DNA of 64,000 nt from Strongylocentrotus droebachiensis (GCA_035222895.1 JAVYIG010002738.1:124001-188000); one strand, 5' to 3'. Shown: positions 11,455 to 22,544, numbered from the stretch's first letter. Notes: generated by a model not told the origin, from the sequence alone. Translations and numbers: made by a program.

Positions 11455-11830
11455 AGATGCTTCATTGTTAAAGATAAACCTGAGTTCTGGTAAAAAAAAA
11501 GATAATGAATTCTCACATAATCAACTTGTTCAAGATTACAAATAAATGTCATTTGCCAAACAAATTTGGTAGAAAATATTTACTGACTGAGTAATGAGCC
11601 TAGAAAGATAAGGAAATCAAGATAAGTAGCCCCAACACCATTTGTGTAGTCCAATATACATCTTTATGTGTACAGTGTTTGCTACCTTACCAAGACTGGA
11701 CCAAATTATTATGATTTTTATGACTCCAGAACCTTGCAGTACACACCAATACTTAAATGCTACCTAATCAACCTTTTCTGATCCGTTCCACACCCTTTCT
11801 TTCATAATGCAATCGCATTTTTAGGCTCGC
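11455..11830 (-). repeat. Repeat family R1, partial copy 2
   Basis: Carries gttaaagataaacctgagtt at its left. Further right is the same sequence order as R1 copy 1 (tttatgtgtacagtg, accaagactgg, ccttgcagtacac, aaccttttctgatc, ending in aatgcaatcgca). The middle is replaced by other sequence. Confidence 0.65.
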
Positions 11831-13479
11831 CGTTGACAGGTCTGTTATTAGGCCAATTAAAAAAAAAAAAGTTTCTCGTCCGGACTTTAACAAAAAAAGG
11901 AGGAGGCAGGGCATTACTTTTTACTATTTTGCAATTGTTCAGCTTTTTTTCCAAGATGGCTGCCGATTGCTAATTATAGCTGGCCAAGCCCATTTATTCA
12001 CAGATCTTTTGCTATGTGAGTATACTGATGCAATGTGACAAAAAAATGATTTGTATCATGCACTTTAGAAGATATTTAAACAAAATATATGTCAGAGGCT
12101 TTTTTTTTGGGGGGGGGGGGGGTTGTTCCGGAATAGTAAAAAAAAAAAAGGAGGCGGCAGCCACAAAGGAGGCGAGCTTGGAAGAGAGACACTTCATTTT
12201 TGTTATTTGGCCATATTTATATCTATTCGGGCCCCAAATAACCGATAGAGGTGTACGTTAGATCTATATTTTCTTCGAAAGACAAAGTGCCTTTCAAACG
12301 CAACTCAACAGAATTTGAAAACATGTAGGCGGCAATAAATATTGTCTGTCTCGCCCCGACTTGACAAAGATAACATTTTGGCGGGCATAATTAAAAACAG
12401 TTTATTTGGCGGGCATAGTTAAAAACACGACTTCACTTTCAACCAATCAGATGACAGGATTAGGGAAGATTCTTAAAGTAAGGTTTATAATAGGATTTAT
12501 ATCATTGAAGTATAAACAAAATAAACACAAAGATATGATTTGGATATTATAGACAATAGGCGAGCATATTAAAATAGGAAATCTTATGTGGTTACTATTT
12601 TTTTATATTAATACAAGGCATCTAATCCATTTACATGCAGTGGACATCTAAATGAAGTGAGCCTGAAGATTTCCACAGTACGACTGGTCTCTTTATTGTA
12701 TAGGCATATCAGAAAAGAAAGACAACATATTTGTCTTTATAAGATGATGACGTGGATCCCAACCAAATGATTGATTGAAAGCGTTCACGTGACTAGACAT
12801 TTATTTTTCCTAACGCGTAATTTGGATAATGACCGGTCATTATTCGCCCAGCGTTTGTTAGTGGTGAATGCAGTGCACGCGAGGTTTTTTGAGTGTCATG
12901 TGACGCGTTTTGACCAATGCTGAAAATACTATAGCTATTTTATAACCAATTCTAATGACCGGTCATTAGTAAAAAATATGTTATAAAACATAATTTTATA
13001 AAACAAATAAAACATAATCTTATAAAACAAATAATACCCAACATTTTGTTCGGGCATTAGTAAAATAACCCTGACTCGGTACCTTCAAAACAGCCTAAAC
13101 ACCCTCGGCTACCGCATGTAGCGTGTTAGACTGTTCCAAAGGTAACTTGTGTGCTTATTTCTTACTAATGCCTCTACTGCCGTGTATTATTTGTATACTA
13201 GTGACTTGTTGCTGTTGTTGTTGGGTTTATAAGGCCGTCCAATCTGTAGAGATTATTTCTGCCTGGCTATACTGTTTTTTCGAGTTATTAATCAGTGATG
13301 ATTAGATTGCGCTGTTACTTTTTCTCTGACGAATTGAATTCTAGTTTATAAAGTTATCAAATAAAGTTATCATCGTTGCAGCAGGCTGCCGCTGGCTTTT
13401 TCATTCAGGCCGGCGGCAACCAGACGACCTAATTTAGACAAAGCTCGGCTTCCATTCGGGAGGCTGCAGCCGGCGCGTA
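11831..13479. other. Mostly featureless; poly-A/poly-G runs and two palindromes
   Basis: Contains a poly-T/poly-G run at 12098-12121, a short tandem ggcgggcat...aattaaaaaca pair near 12381-12427, a small direct repeat of cataat-ttataaaacaaata near 12990-13030, and two 18-bp perfect palindromes described under findings. No gene recognised. Confidence 0.5.
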
Positions 13480-13770
13480 ATTGAGGGCATGTCACTGACC
13501 TCCCGACGTGTGTGGGAACTGCCCCCTACCCTAGCCCCCGCTGCGTACAGTCATGGTTCATTGGCAAAGCAATGGCCTCGCACATGTAACTGTGAGGCCC
13601 CAGGATGAAAACCGTGTCGATGTGCTATATAAGTGCCCTTTTGTGGGGCCTTAATCCTCATTACTGTCATTTATGATTTAAGGGCGTAGGTCCCCTAGCT
13701 GATAAGCATAGAAGCATACACATGCTTTAGCAGTCACGCAAAGCAAACACTGGCAAATTATTATTCAATA
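13480..13770 (-). repeat. Repeat family R2, inverted copy
   Basis: Contains aagcaatggcctcg, ccttttgtggggccttaatc and gcgtaggtcccctagctgat. These are the complement of the sequence at 61160-61300, in the same order. A partial third copy lies at 41321-41400. Confidence 0.8.
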
Positions 13771-13968
13771 AAATCTGAGAATGTATACTATTATCTAGAT
13801 ATATTAGGAATAAAACATTGTCAAAATAATTCCATAAATTAGGGTAAAAAAAATCATTCCAAATGTATGAGCGACAATGTATATAGCATGCACGTAGCAT
13901 GCATGCTGGCCGCTTTCACGTCACGTCACGCGCGCTTGCGATTTCGAAACGTTTACTATTCGCTATAC

Positions 13969-14647
13969 CAGGCCTTCTCAACTAGTTTATTAGAAGTGCC
14001 AAAACGAAAAGAATTTGTAGTTGAAGTGCCACCCTGTATGTTTGACTGTGCTGCTAGGGTGCGAACGAGCCGAAAACGGGTGGGGTCCAGGGGCAAATCC
14101 TAACGGGGTTGCAGGGGGCAGAGCTCCCTGAAGTTGGTGGATTTTGGGGCTTTCTAAAGGCCCACATGGGGCATTTTTACACCATTTCATTCCTCAATAT
14201 AATCAGTCATAATTTCATATTGATGTGAAAAAAATAGTACAATTACACTGGAGGTAAATTTATATATAGTTTTTTTGGTGCAATAAACACGGGAAATGTC
14301 AAAATAAAGTGACAAAAACAAACAACCAAAAAACAAGATGTTTCCAGAGATTGGCAATGTTAAAATTGGTAGCCCATCGTAAGCTAATAATTGTTCAGAG
14401 CTAAGGTGTAGAGTTGTATAAGATGGTAAAAAATCAGATAAATTCCATTTTCTTCTTGTTTGTTAAGCAGGCATTTTGGGCTCAAATTCGACTGCGACTT
14501 CTTTATTTAGCTGAGTATTTTATTCTAAAATGCACATTTTCTTTCTTTCTTTCTGTTTTTGTTGTTGTTGTTGCCACAGTCGCGCGCCAACTACGACTGA
14601 CTGCAAGCGCCACAAGAGGCGCGCGCACCGCGAGTTGAGAAGTCCTG
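13969..14647. mobile_element. hAT-like non-autonomous element upstream of GT31 gene 1
   Basis: The ends are caggccttctcaact on the left and gttgagaagtcctg on the right, near-inverted copies of each other and of the general hAT form CAG..TTCTCAAC. The flanking octamers cgctatac (13961-13968) and cgttatat (14648-14655) match at 6 of 8 positions, as expected of an aged hAT 8-bp target duplication. No transposase frame. It contains a gggtggggtccagggg stretch related to the 9486-10020 repeat. It ends about 340 bases before the GT31 start codon. Confidence 0.7.
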
Positions 14648-14983
14648 CGTTATATCCTCGCCCGCGCGCTGAGTCATGAAAATGTCACGCATAGCTGATC
14701 TTAGAACTTGGCATCTCTGTTACTATTTCTACGTTCGCTAACTGAGGACACTTTGTATAGTTGGAGTGACTGATTGGCAGTATTGACAGTATTTCAAATT
14801 TTCACCACGTTTTATCATTTTGAGAAACTACCAAATGTAAACAATTTAACAACAGTGATAGACCAACATGTTAAAGTAGTTGGACATGAAGACTGGATCT
14901 CTCTGAAAATACAATCATCAATAATAAGCCAGCATACTAATGGACCCTACTCTTTTTATCAGTGGAATTAACCAGTTAACACG

Positions 14984-16120
14984 ATGATAAATAGAAAGGT
15001 GCAGCTCATGGTGTTTGCGTTTTGCATTGCTGCTTCATGTATTTTTATCTACCATAACTGCTCTACGTCTTATCGATTACAAACATTCATTAAAGGAAGA
15101 TTACTACTACAAGGAGCTGTTTTTTCAAATGTGACAAATAGAAATGTCAACACTGTGAAAAATAATGTCACGGCACAAATGCAAATACTACCCAAACCTG
15201 TGAGATATAATGTCACGACACAAACACCACCCGAACAGAAACCAACTCCGGTCCCATTGCTCGGATGGCGGAAAAATGTACACTGGGAGCCAGGAGCTGA
15301 GCTGAATATATATGATTTTTTAATCAATCCTGTCGATAAGTGCAACACTGAAAAAGACAATATTACATTACTTGTCTTAATTAAATCAGCACCAGGTAAT
15401 ACTGAACGCAGGGATGCTGTCAGGCGGACGTTCATCAGTGGGGCCCTGAAATTTAATGTGTCTACCAGGTTTTTTTTTATCATGGGAGATTCCGAAGCAC
15501 AAGACAAGAGGGAAAAGATTCAGGAAGAGGCCCGAAGACATAAAGATATCCTAAAGGTGGGCTTCCACGACGGTTATTACAATCTCAACATCAAACTCGT
15601 CATGGCGTTTAAATGGGCCTTGCAATTTTGCAACAACAGTAAATTCTTGATGTCGATGGATGATGATACCATGATTGATATCGTGACCCTGGTCAACGAC
15701 CTCGACGCTTTACCTCCAAAGGATCACTTTCTATTCGTGCTGGGAGATATTAGAGCGTGGACTAAACCGTTTCGTAACGTAGGGAGTAAATGGTACATGC
15801 CAGAGGACCTCTACCCTGGTACGTACCCTCCATATCCATTAGGGCCTGGGTATGTTATGTCACGTCACGTAGTCGAAAAACTCTATCTGATATCCAGAGA
15901 AACCCCAGCAACGATACCGTTTGACGATGTTTATTGCGGTATACTCTTGCATAAGTTAAACATCAGCATCGTTCACCGACCTAGATGGTTTAAAGACCGC
16001 CATCCGCAAAAGAAAAAGCAGGATTATGTAAAGATTGAGTTATCACCGCAGAAAATGGAGAAAGCTTGGATAAGTTTGGAAGAAGATTTGAAAAATAGAA
16101 CTCTCGGCCCCATCTCATAA
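14984..16120 (+). CDS. Beta-1,3-galactosyltransferase-like GT31 enzyme, copy 1
   Basis: A 378-residue type II Golgi membrane glycosyltransferase. GT31 enzymes transfer Gal or GlcNAc from a UDP-sugar in beta-1,3 linkage to glycan acceptors. Residues 1-5 are cytosolic, 6-23 form the membrane anchor, and about 24-125 are a stem rich in NxT/S sequons (N49, N61, N76). GT31 motifs in order: RRDAVRRTF (142-150), FFIMGD (164-169), HDGYYNLNIK (195-204), the metal-binding DDD at 226-228, YPPYPLGPGYVMS (281-293) and FDDVYCG (313-319). The length is normal for the family. The start is the first ATG after an in-frame stop at 14969-14971. The coding region has no intron. The donor and acceptor sugars cannot be read from sequence. 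Residues 248-280 differ sharply from copy 2, while the rest is almost identical. It lies next to the GT10 gene's region, on the opposite strand. Confidence 0.95.
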   Translation: MINRKVQLMVFAFCIAASCIFIYHNCSTSYRLQTFIKGRLLLQGAVFSNVTNRNVNTVKNNVTAQMQILPKPVRYNVTTQTPPEQKPTPVPLLGWRKNVHWEPGAELNIYDFLINPVDKCNTEKDNITLLVLIKSAPGNTERRDAVRRTFISGALKFNVSTRFFFIMGDSEAQDKREKIQEEARRHKDILKVGFHDGYYNLNIKLVMAFKWALQFCNNSKFLMSMDDDTMIDIVTLVNDLDALPPKDHFLFVLGDIRAWTKPFRNVGSKWYMPEDLYPGTYPPYPLGPGYVMSRHVVEKLYLISRETPATIPFDDVYCGILLHKLNISIVHRPRWFKDRHPQKKKQDYVKIELSPQKMEKAWISLEEDLKNRTLGPIS

Positions 16121-16362
16121 TGAGTTTATTTATTTATTTCTGGTATTGAGACAGGGTGACTCATTATCACTAATAATAGTGGTTTTCCATGAGGCCATGT
16201 TAATCATATTCAAAAACATTAGTTACTAAAAACATAAATGTACAATAATAATAATAACAAAATCATGAACATACATTTATGACAGCAACCGACAACGAAT
16301 AAGTAAGAACATGTATGAACATATATACAATATTTGGTATCCTCGTAATGAAAGACTGGTTC

Positions 16363-16457
16363 GTTTGCTTTGTTTTGTTTTGTTTTGCTTTGTTTTGCTT
16401 TGTTTTGCTTTGTTTTGCTTTGTTTTGCTTTGCTTTGCTTTGCTTTGCTTTGCTTTC
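16363..16457. repeat. (TTTGY/TTTTG)n pentamer microsatellite in the GT31 copy 1 3' region
   Basis: About 95 bases of tttgc/ttttg pentamers. The same locus in copy 2 (about 50072-50113) has less than half that length, so the tract has changed size since the duplication. Confidence 0.9.
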
Positions 16458-16671
16458 TTGTTCAAGAAAACGTTGATGCATATTTATAATATTTATTATA
16501 ACTCAATATTATTATTGTTTACATTGTTTATAATTTAAGTACTAAGTATTGTTTATATCTGGATTCATTTAAAACTGTTAAAGCATAATAATGATATTTA
16601 TATGTCTATGGAATTATTTTTACCTTGTAAATTCACTTGAATCAGCCTACAGCTGTATTGTTGAATATTCG

Positions 16672-16677
16672 AATAAA
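16672..16677 (+). terminator. Polyadenylation signal of GT31 copy 1
   Basis: A canonical aataaa about 550 bases after the stop codon, preserved at the same place in copy 2 (50329-50334). It is the likely 3' end signal; usage cannot be shown from sequence. Confidence 0.55.
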
Positions 16678-17950
16678 ACCTTATCAAATCATATCAAATA
16701 TGATAGTATAGACGGTAATTAATTTTTAAATCCGATGGAAAGTAAATTTTAGCATATTCGGTATGTATTAGACTTTGAAAAAAGGCAACATGTACTTTAA
16801 AGAGTTCATAAACAAAGTAGAGAAACTACTTCGGCTCAGTTAAGAAAGTCATTAGGGATACCAAAGTTTTTCAAAGTAAAAAGTCATTAGGGATACCAAA
16901 GTTGTTATATACATATTTATAACAACAAAAATATTACAGGATAGTAAATTACTGGATGATATGCAAAATTAATGCATGTAATCTACATGTATAGCAATCG
17001 GATGTACACTCTTAAATAAAAGTAAAAATACTAATATATTCATAATTGATAATGAATTGTATCAAATCATGCTTTCAGTTTGTGGGGGCTTATGTCGTCC
17101 TACTTTAAGAAACAGACAATCAAATATTTTGTGCAAGCAGGACAATTCCAAATGTTATATCCTTGTCAACTATTTATGTTGGTAGTGAAGGGGTTGGCCA
17201 TATTGTGCCTTGACCTATCTAACATGTCCTCATCGAATGAACTGGATTTGAACGTTTTGCCAACCAAATTTATACTCAGTCATTTGTTTGAAACTGTTAA
17301 CAGAAATACTTATCAAGGAGTTTGCAGCATATTTCAATGTAGATATATATAATAGTCGAATATATTTAATGGCGTCCCTCTAACAAAACGAGAGAATGTA
17401 TAAAGCTCGAAACATTTTCGTATATCTAGATTTAGAGTATGCCATACACTGTGAAAACAAATATATATTCAGTGTCTGTGATTTCAACTGTGGAACTTTT
17501 ACCATTAACACAATAGCGAACGCCATAAAAGTGCCACATCGACATAACTGCTTGGTTAATAACCCACACATGTACAAGTCTATTTGCAAGCCCAACACTT
17601 GACTATCACATTTATTTGGTAACATGAAGAAACACTGTTTTATGGCTGTTCCTCAATGCAGAAGTTATCATTACTATTACTATCACTATAATTATCATAA
17701 TCACTATCATTATCGCTTTAACTAATTTGAGAGCGTTTATAAACTCAAACTTGGAGTTATTATATTCATCAGAAGTGTTTGTTTAAAAATTAAATTCTTT
17801 CAACCAAGGACTCTAAATTTCTCATACCTTTCTTTACTCTATCAACCTTTTTTGTAGTCAGATATGGAGAAGGTAGAAGTGATGCACATTTCCCGTCATT
17901 TTCTATGCAGTCATTATGCCTGAAAGATAACATAACATGGATGAGAATGG

Positions 17951-18030
17951 TAAGAGAGACGGAGAGAGAGAGTTAGACAGATAGAGATAGAGAGAGAAAG
18001 ATAGAGAGCGGAGAGAGAGAGGAGGGAAGG
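17951..18030. repeat. (GA)n-rich tract inside segmental duplication 1
   Basis: A gagaga/gatagaga stretch, also present in copy 2 at about 52318-52395. The interval 16700-18245 otherwise shows no gene. Short open frames near 17080-17600 are not kept in copy 2 with the same frame. Confidence 0.8.
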
Positions 18031-18247
18031 GAAGAAAATTATATGAAATATTGAACCTTGTCACAAAATACTCAGGAAAATCCCCTTTTTGCGGTACTCG
18101 AATTCATATATATATTTTTAAATCAATGGGACTTGGTAACATAGATTAAATGAGAGAAAATGATGCTAATGTAGTGACATCAATGCTAGGTGTACATTTA
18201 AAGATGATCTAAAAGTTTAAGCGAAAACAGAAAATTATTAATGATAA

Positions 18248-18780
18248 CACCGGGACAATTTTGTTAAGCCGTACGGGCACCGTAGTGCAGAGTTGGCTGC
18301 TCCAAATTCTTCCGGCGTTTGTATCTGACCGTTAGGCCGTAGAAAGCCCGTAATGAGGCTTTCATATATATCTGTAAAAAACAGACATTTTGGGAATTTT
18401 CGGACGGTGTCCGGCCAGTTGCCGTAAAGTTCCTACGGGTGCCGGGACATTTTTTAAGCCGTACGGGTGCCGTGGTGCTGATTTGGCTGCTCCCAATTCT
18501 CCCGGCGTTTTTATCTGACCGGGGCCCGTAGGGCACCTTACGGATCCCATGCGGACTCCGAACGGTGCCCGGACGGGCCCCTCACGATTTTGGGGGTCAA
18601 TTCTCATGAAAAATCTTTACAGGCGCCTTGCGGTGCTTAAGGGTTCCGTACGTGTACCGTACGGCGCCCTCACGGGCCCCTTAAGAGCCCCGGATGATAT
18701 GCACAACAACAGGCGTCTGCCGTCCGGGGGCCATTTAAAATGAATATTGCCCGTGCGGGTACTTCACGGCGGCATCTCGA
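18248..18780. repeat. GC- and CpG-rich island with repeated CCGTACGG words
   Basis: Composition changes abruptly from AT-rich to GC-rich at the end of segmental duplication copy 1. Two related subunits start at about 18248 and 18437 (gggacattttttaagccgta, then gctgctcc-aattct-ccggcg). The words ccgtacgg, gtacgg and gggcccc recur. The open frames are Pro/Arg/Gly-rich with no domain. It may be an unclassified repeat or a CpG island. It has no counterpart next to copy 2. Confidence 0.6.
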
Positions 18781-19018
18781 AATGTACAAAGCAGTTTTAA
18801 ATACAGGAGGTGCGGATACCAGAGGACACATACAGAGTGAGTCATAAAAAATGTCTCACTTTTTAAAAGTTGTATTGTTTGAAGTATGAATATTTAATTA
18901 TGGGTTGTATGATATGTCTTGATAGAGTTATCCTCCCAGTACATTTAGGTACCATTTTCATTTGATTATCTGCATGCATGACTGAACATCAGACGATCTT
19001 TACAAAACTGCCAGATCT
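18781..19018. other. No recognisable feature
   Basis: Short AT-rich spacer before the BEL/Pao remnant. Confidence 0.4.
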
Positions 19019-21501
19019 CTAACTCTTTCTGTTACAGCGGATCTTCACATTGCGTAGGAATCTATGAACATAGGCTGTGCTTCTAATCAGCCTTCTCCAG
19101 CTGGAGAATTTCGTACAGCATATTGGTTCTGACTCTGCAACGCGGAAGATCTGTTGGACTCGGCGTTTCTCAGCATTAACTGCTGCTTCTTCTGGTTCTG
19201 TACATCCCTCAGGCCACTGCTCTTCCGAAAGACAAAGAAAGTCTGGACCACTTCTCCATCTACCTTGAAGTGCATCAACAGGTATACCTCGGGATATATC
19301 ATCAGCTGGATTCTGAGACCCTGCACAAACCTCCATTGAAGTGGATCAGAGTTTGACTGAATCTCGCCAACTCTTGCTGACACGAACGGCTTGAATTCTC
19401 TCGCCTTACTCCGGATCCATGACAAGGTAATCATGCTATCTGTGAAGAAAATGATCTGACCTACTTTTCGTCTCAGCTCTCTCATCACTGATGTGCTCAG
19501 TCTAGTGGCTAATACAGCAGCCTGTAGTTCGAGACGTGGTACTGTCAATCTCGTCTATGACGCCACCCTGGACTTTGCAGTTAAAAATCTGTTAACAAAC
19601 TTTCCATCGTTGAGTAGCCACCTCAGGTAAATGCAAGCACCAAATGCATCTGTTGATACATCTGCAAATGCACAAAGTGTTAACTTCTGTACTGCATCAG
19701 GAGGGGTGAGGCACATATGGCTCCGTGTAGTCTCATTTCACGACGCCCCCTATCGTCAGAGCATGGTCAGCGTCAGCAGCCTAACATGTTAGCCTATGGA
19801 CGTTTTTTTTTAAAATCGTTAAAAATTCATTTTTTGTTTAAACGAAAAGCACATCCACCCCGACGTACGTTATCACTAGCTCTTTCATTTGAGCCCTCAT
19901 GTCTCATTGACTTTTGAAAGTTCACCCACCGTTATTTTTCAAAAGAGGTTGCAAGCTCGTCATTGCCTATAATACACATGTGAAACAAGTCAAACTTTGG
20001 ACTCAGTTTACCAAGCGATTTGAAGATTATGGGTCGAGCACACGAAACATAAAACGCATGAATTAGCATAGATCACTTCTGCCTATTTCATTTTGTCTAT
20101 TTCATCCAACCCCCCACCGTAATTTTTCCATTTAGTAAAAGCAAACATTTTGCCGAGTTTAGCAAAAACATGAATATTCATGAACGGTCAGACAATACAG
20201 CCTTTTAGTACGTAACGTATAGTGAATGGGAATATGCGATGATCCGTTCAGGAGGTAGAGGTCAGTGGTTTGTGCTGGCAATGTTCACGCGAGCGAAAAT
20301 GAGACAATCGGAGCAATATGTCTATCAAGTTCAATATTACTGAGCTTCTCCATTTCCTGAAAGAACAACAACCATCTGGATTCCTCATCTTTGGGAAGCT
20401 CCTGGTCCCAGTTTACCCCCATCTCCCATAACCTCTGCATTCCTATCTTAGCTTTGAGCAAGAATGCTGAGGCAAAGCCAAGTGGATCAAATGCTTGGGC
20501 AATGCGGCTGAGGACTCTCCTTTTTTGTCAGCTTCGACTTGATTGTAGAAGCTTCATTCCCTTGCTTCTTCACTCGGTAAGAAAAGGTGTCTTTCTCTTC
20601 ATTCCAAACAACACCCAGCACCTTTTCTTCGTTAGCTGTTTCTAAGAGATTGGCATTGGTCTCCAATTTGTCCCCTGCTTTCAGTCTTTTGTTGGACGAC
20701 CAGCCCTTTAATTTGAATCTTCCTTCCTTCGGTAATTCATCGAGCTCCTTAGTAACCTGGACTGCCTCTTCCTTTGTGGGTATGGAGAAGCAGATGTCGT
20801 CCGTATATATGTCCTCTTTGATTATTCTCGCTGCCTCAGGACAAGAATCTCATTTATTACTGCATCCGCCACAAATCTTCGGTCTCCGTACACAGAGTCT
20901 AGAAACTCCCATGCTGCTTTGTAGTCAAAACCTATGCCCCTTATCAATTCTGCTGGTCTCCCTTCGAGACATGACCGCAACAGAGAGATTGCATCTCTTT
21001 CTGCGTAGGTAGCTGTTAGATGTTGACATTCCGATCTAAAAAGACGATAGCCTCTGACGTCACCTTTGAATTTCGGAGCTTTGATTTTCTCTAACTGGAA
21101 TCGTGATGTCTGAGTAGGCGACCTTACTGTCTGAACAGGCGAGGGTGTGCTTTCCTCAGCTGCGGGCGTCTCTTCAGTGGGAACATGTACTGACGCTGAT
21201 CCCAACTGCTTTATCTCTGTCTTGGAGTAGCTCTTATATTCGGTTCTCAAACGTGTCAATTCCTTATGAATGATGTCCATCCATTCTTCTTCCTGTTCAT
21301 ATTGCGAATCATCTTCTATTTTTCACAATATGCACTGTGAGTTTCTTCTACTTGTTGAAAAGCTTGCAGAAGTTTATAAAAGACTTCTTTAACTTCTGCT
21401 TCCGTTCTCTCCGTGCTTAATACAGTCTTCAGATCATTGCTGTAGCGGGTGAACGCCCCCTTGGCGCCTCGACGTTTCAACTTTAAGCCTTTTTCCTCCA
21501 T
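19019..21501 (-). pseudogene. BEL/Pao LTR-retrotransposon remnant (gag, RT, RNase H)
   Basis: Read on the - strand. 21501-21316 is a gag N-terminus starting MEEKGLKLKRRGAKGAFTRY. After a 1-base frameshift, 21280-20822 continues gag with the DUF1759-type block (KIKAPKFKGDVRGYRLFRSE). A deletion removes protease and the front of the reverse transcriptase. 20815-20330 holds the rest, with the YTDD catalytic motif (YVDD type) and EEKVLGVVWNEEKDTFSYRV. After a nested 597-bp element, 19712-19019 resumes with AFADVSTDAFGACIYLR, TVPRLELQAAVLATRLS and FFTDSMITLSWIRS (RNase H), then PADDISRGIPVDALQGRW after another frameshift. Integrase and LTRs are not seen. Stops and frameshifts make it non-functional. 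Confidence 0.92.
19719..20315. mobile_element. 597-bp nested element in the BEL/Pao reverse transcriptase region
   Basis: The insertion splits the BEL/Pao frame between LDRH and CLTP. Removing it and one ATAT rejoins the frame exactly. The target duplication is ATAT (19715-19718 and 20316-20319). The ends are imperfect inverted repeats: ggctccgtgtagtctcattt on the left and the complement of aaaatgagacaatcggagca on the right. There is no transposase. The 4-bp target duplication with these ends fits no family that I can name with confidence. Confidence 0.8.
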
Positions 21502-22544
21502 ACCCCCGGGTTAGCAGCAAGAAATTTGAATGATGGATCAATAGGGAACTCAGTTCACACCGTGCCAGATTGCCACTTGAAATCGTATATTTGATTGTAT
21601 TCAAATCTGCAAAGATATAAATCAAAGGACTCATAAATATGTGTATGTCTTATGTTATCAATAAATAAATACACTCTCTAAAACATGTATAATAGTTTTC
21701 CTTTCCTTTTCTCATATGGGTTACAACTGAATTCAACTAAACTCTCTATTTCATACAAATACAATATACTTTTGTTTGTATCTAAATATTCTATCATGTT
21801 AATATCTCATAACCAATTAATCTCCAAAGACTAAATCTAGTTTAAATGACCATACAAAAAATACATGTATAACCAACAAAGAAATGACCAATATAGTAAC
21901 TTCTTTCATTTCTATCACCAAATCCTCAAACTATAAACTTCACTTGCCCTCCTGGGTTCTTACAAGTAACAATTTTAAAGCCTTGTCCATCGCATTTTTT
22001 TGATGAAACAATTGTATACATTACAATTCATCATATATTTAATATTTTTTTAAGGATCGAAATACATGTAAAAGCTCACATTTTAAGTGTAACAAAGTCT
22101 AAATTGCTCTAAATACATGAGCTGGTCTAGTCTTAATGTTTTATAACCAAAAAAGATAATTAATAATATCACTGGAACTTTCCCCTTTCAAATTACGAGC
22201 CACGTCTACAATTCTTAAAACGCCACCTACGTTCAAACCAAATACCTTTACACGTATGCAATAAACTAAAATACCTGCACATGTACAAATTAAAAATGTA
22301 CATTTCAATACCAGCTTATTCCTTTTCCTTGAGCTCTGAAAATTATACATTTCTCATACTTCTTTCACACATAAATGAAATTACTGAATGTCCAATTCCA
22401 ATTAAACAGAACTCACTTCTTAGGCGACAATCTGACGTCACAATAAATAAATTTGTCTCTCGACAACTGCTGACTTCTTGCTCTGTATTCTGTCAAGTTT
22501 TTGATTCAGTATTATTAATTCTTACCTGAAATGTACGTCCTGTC
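21502..22544. other. Unassigned interval upstream of the BEL/Pao gag
   Basis: The 5' leader or LTR of the BEL/Pao remnant should lie here, but no repeat partner exists in the window to prove an LTR. Short open frames at 22141-22350 and 22281-22529 have no recognised domain. Confidence 0.4.

Larger units (their letters stand above)
14715..18245 (+). repeat. Segmental duplication 1, copy 1
   Basis: Homologous along its length and in the same orientation to 48347-52605. Homology starts at tactatttctacgttcgcta and ends at cgaaaacagaa-attattaatgata. It includes the GT31 gene, its leader, the 3' region and about 1.5 kb beyond. Copy 2 has a LINE insertion absent here. Copy 1 has about 75 bases near 17175-17255 absent from copy 2, and copy 2 has about 90 bases at 48375-48465 absent from copy 1. 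Confidence 0.96.

Noticed and set aside
14774..14971. 65-residue frame upstream of GT31 gene 1
   Set aside because: Its frame is broken in the homologous leader of copy 2, so it is not conserved and is best taken as 5' UTR.
15070..15507. 145-residue antisense frame within GT31 gene 1 (and its match at 48786-49196)
   Set aside because: It is a shadow of the coding strand. The real frame has a complete set of GT31 motifs.
16263..16538. Open frames of 62-75 residues across the TTTGC repeat
   Set aside because: Lys/Gln/Ser or Cys/Phe/Leu repeats come from the microsatellite; the other gene copy has a different repeat length and frame.
18264..18743. Frames of 64-105 residues in the CpG-rich island
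   Set aside because: Stop-poor because of GC content; no domain, and subunit repeats are not in the same frame.
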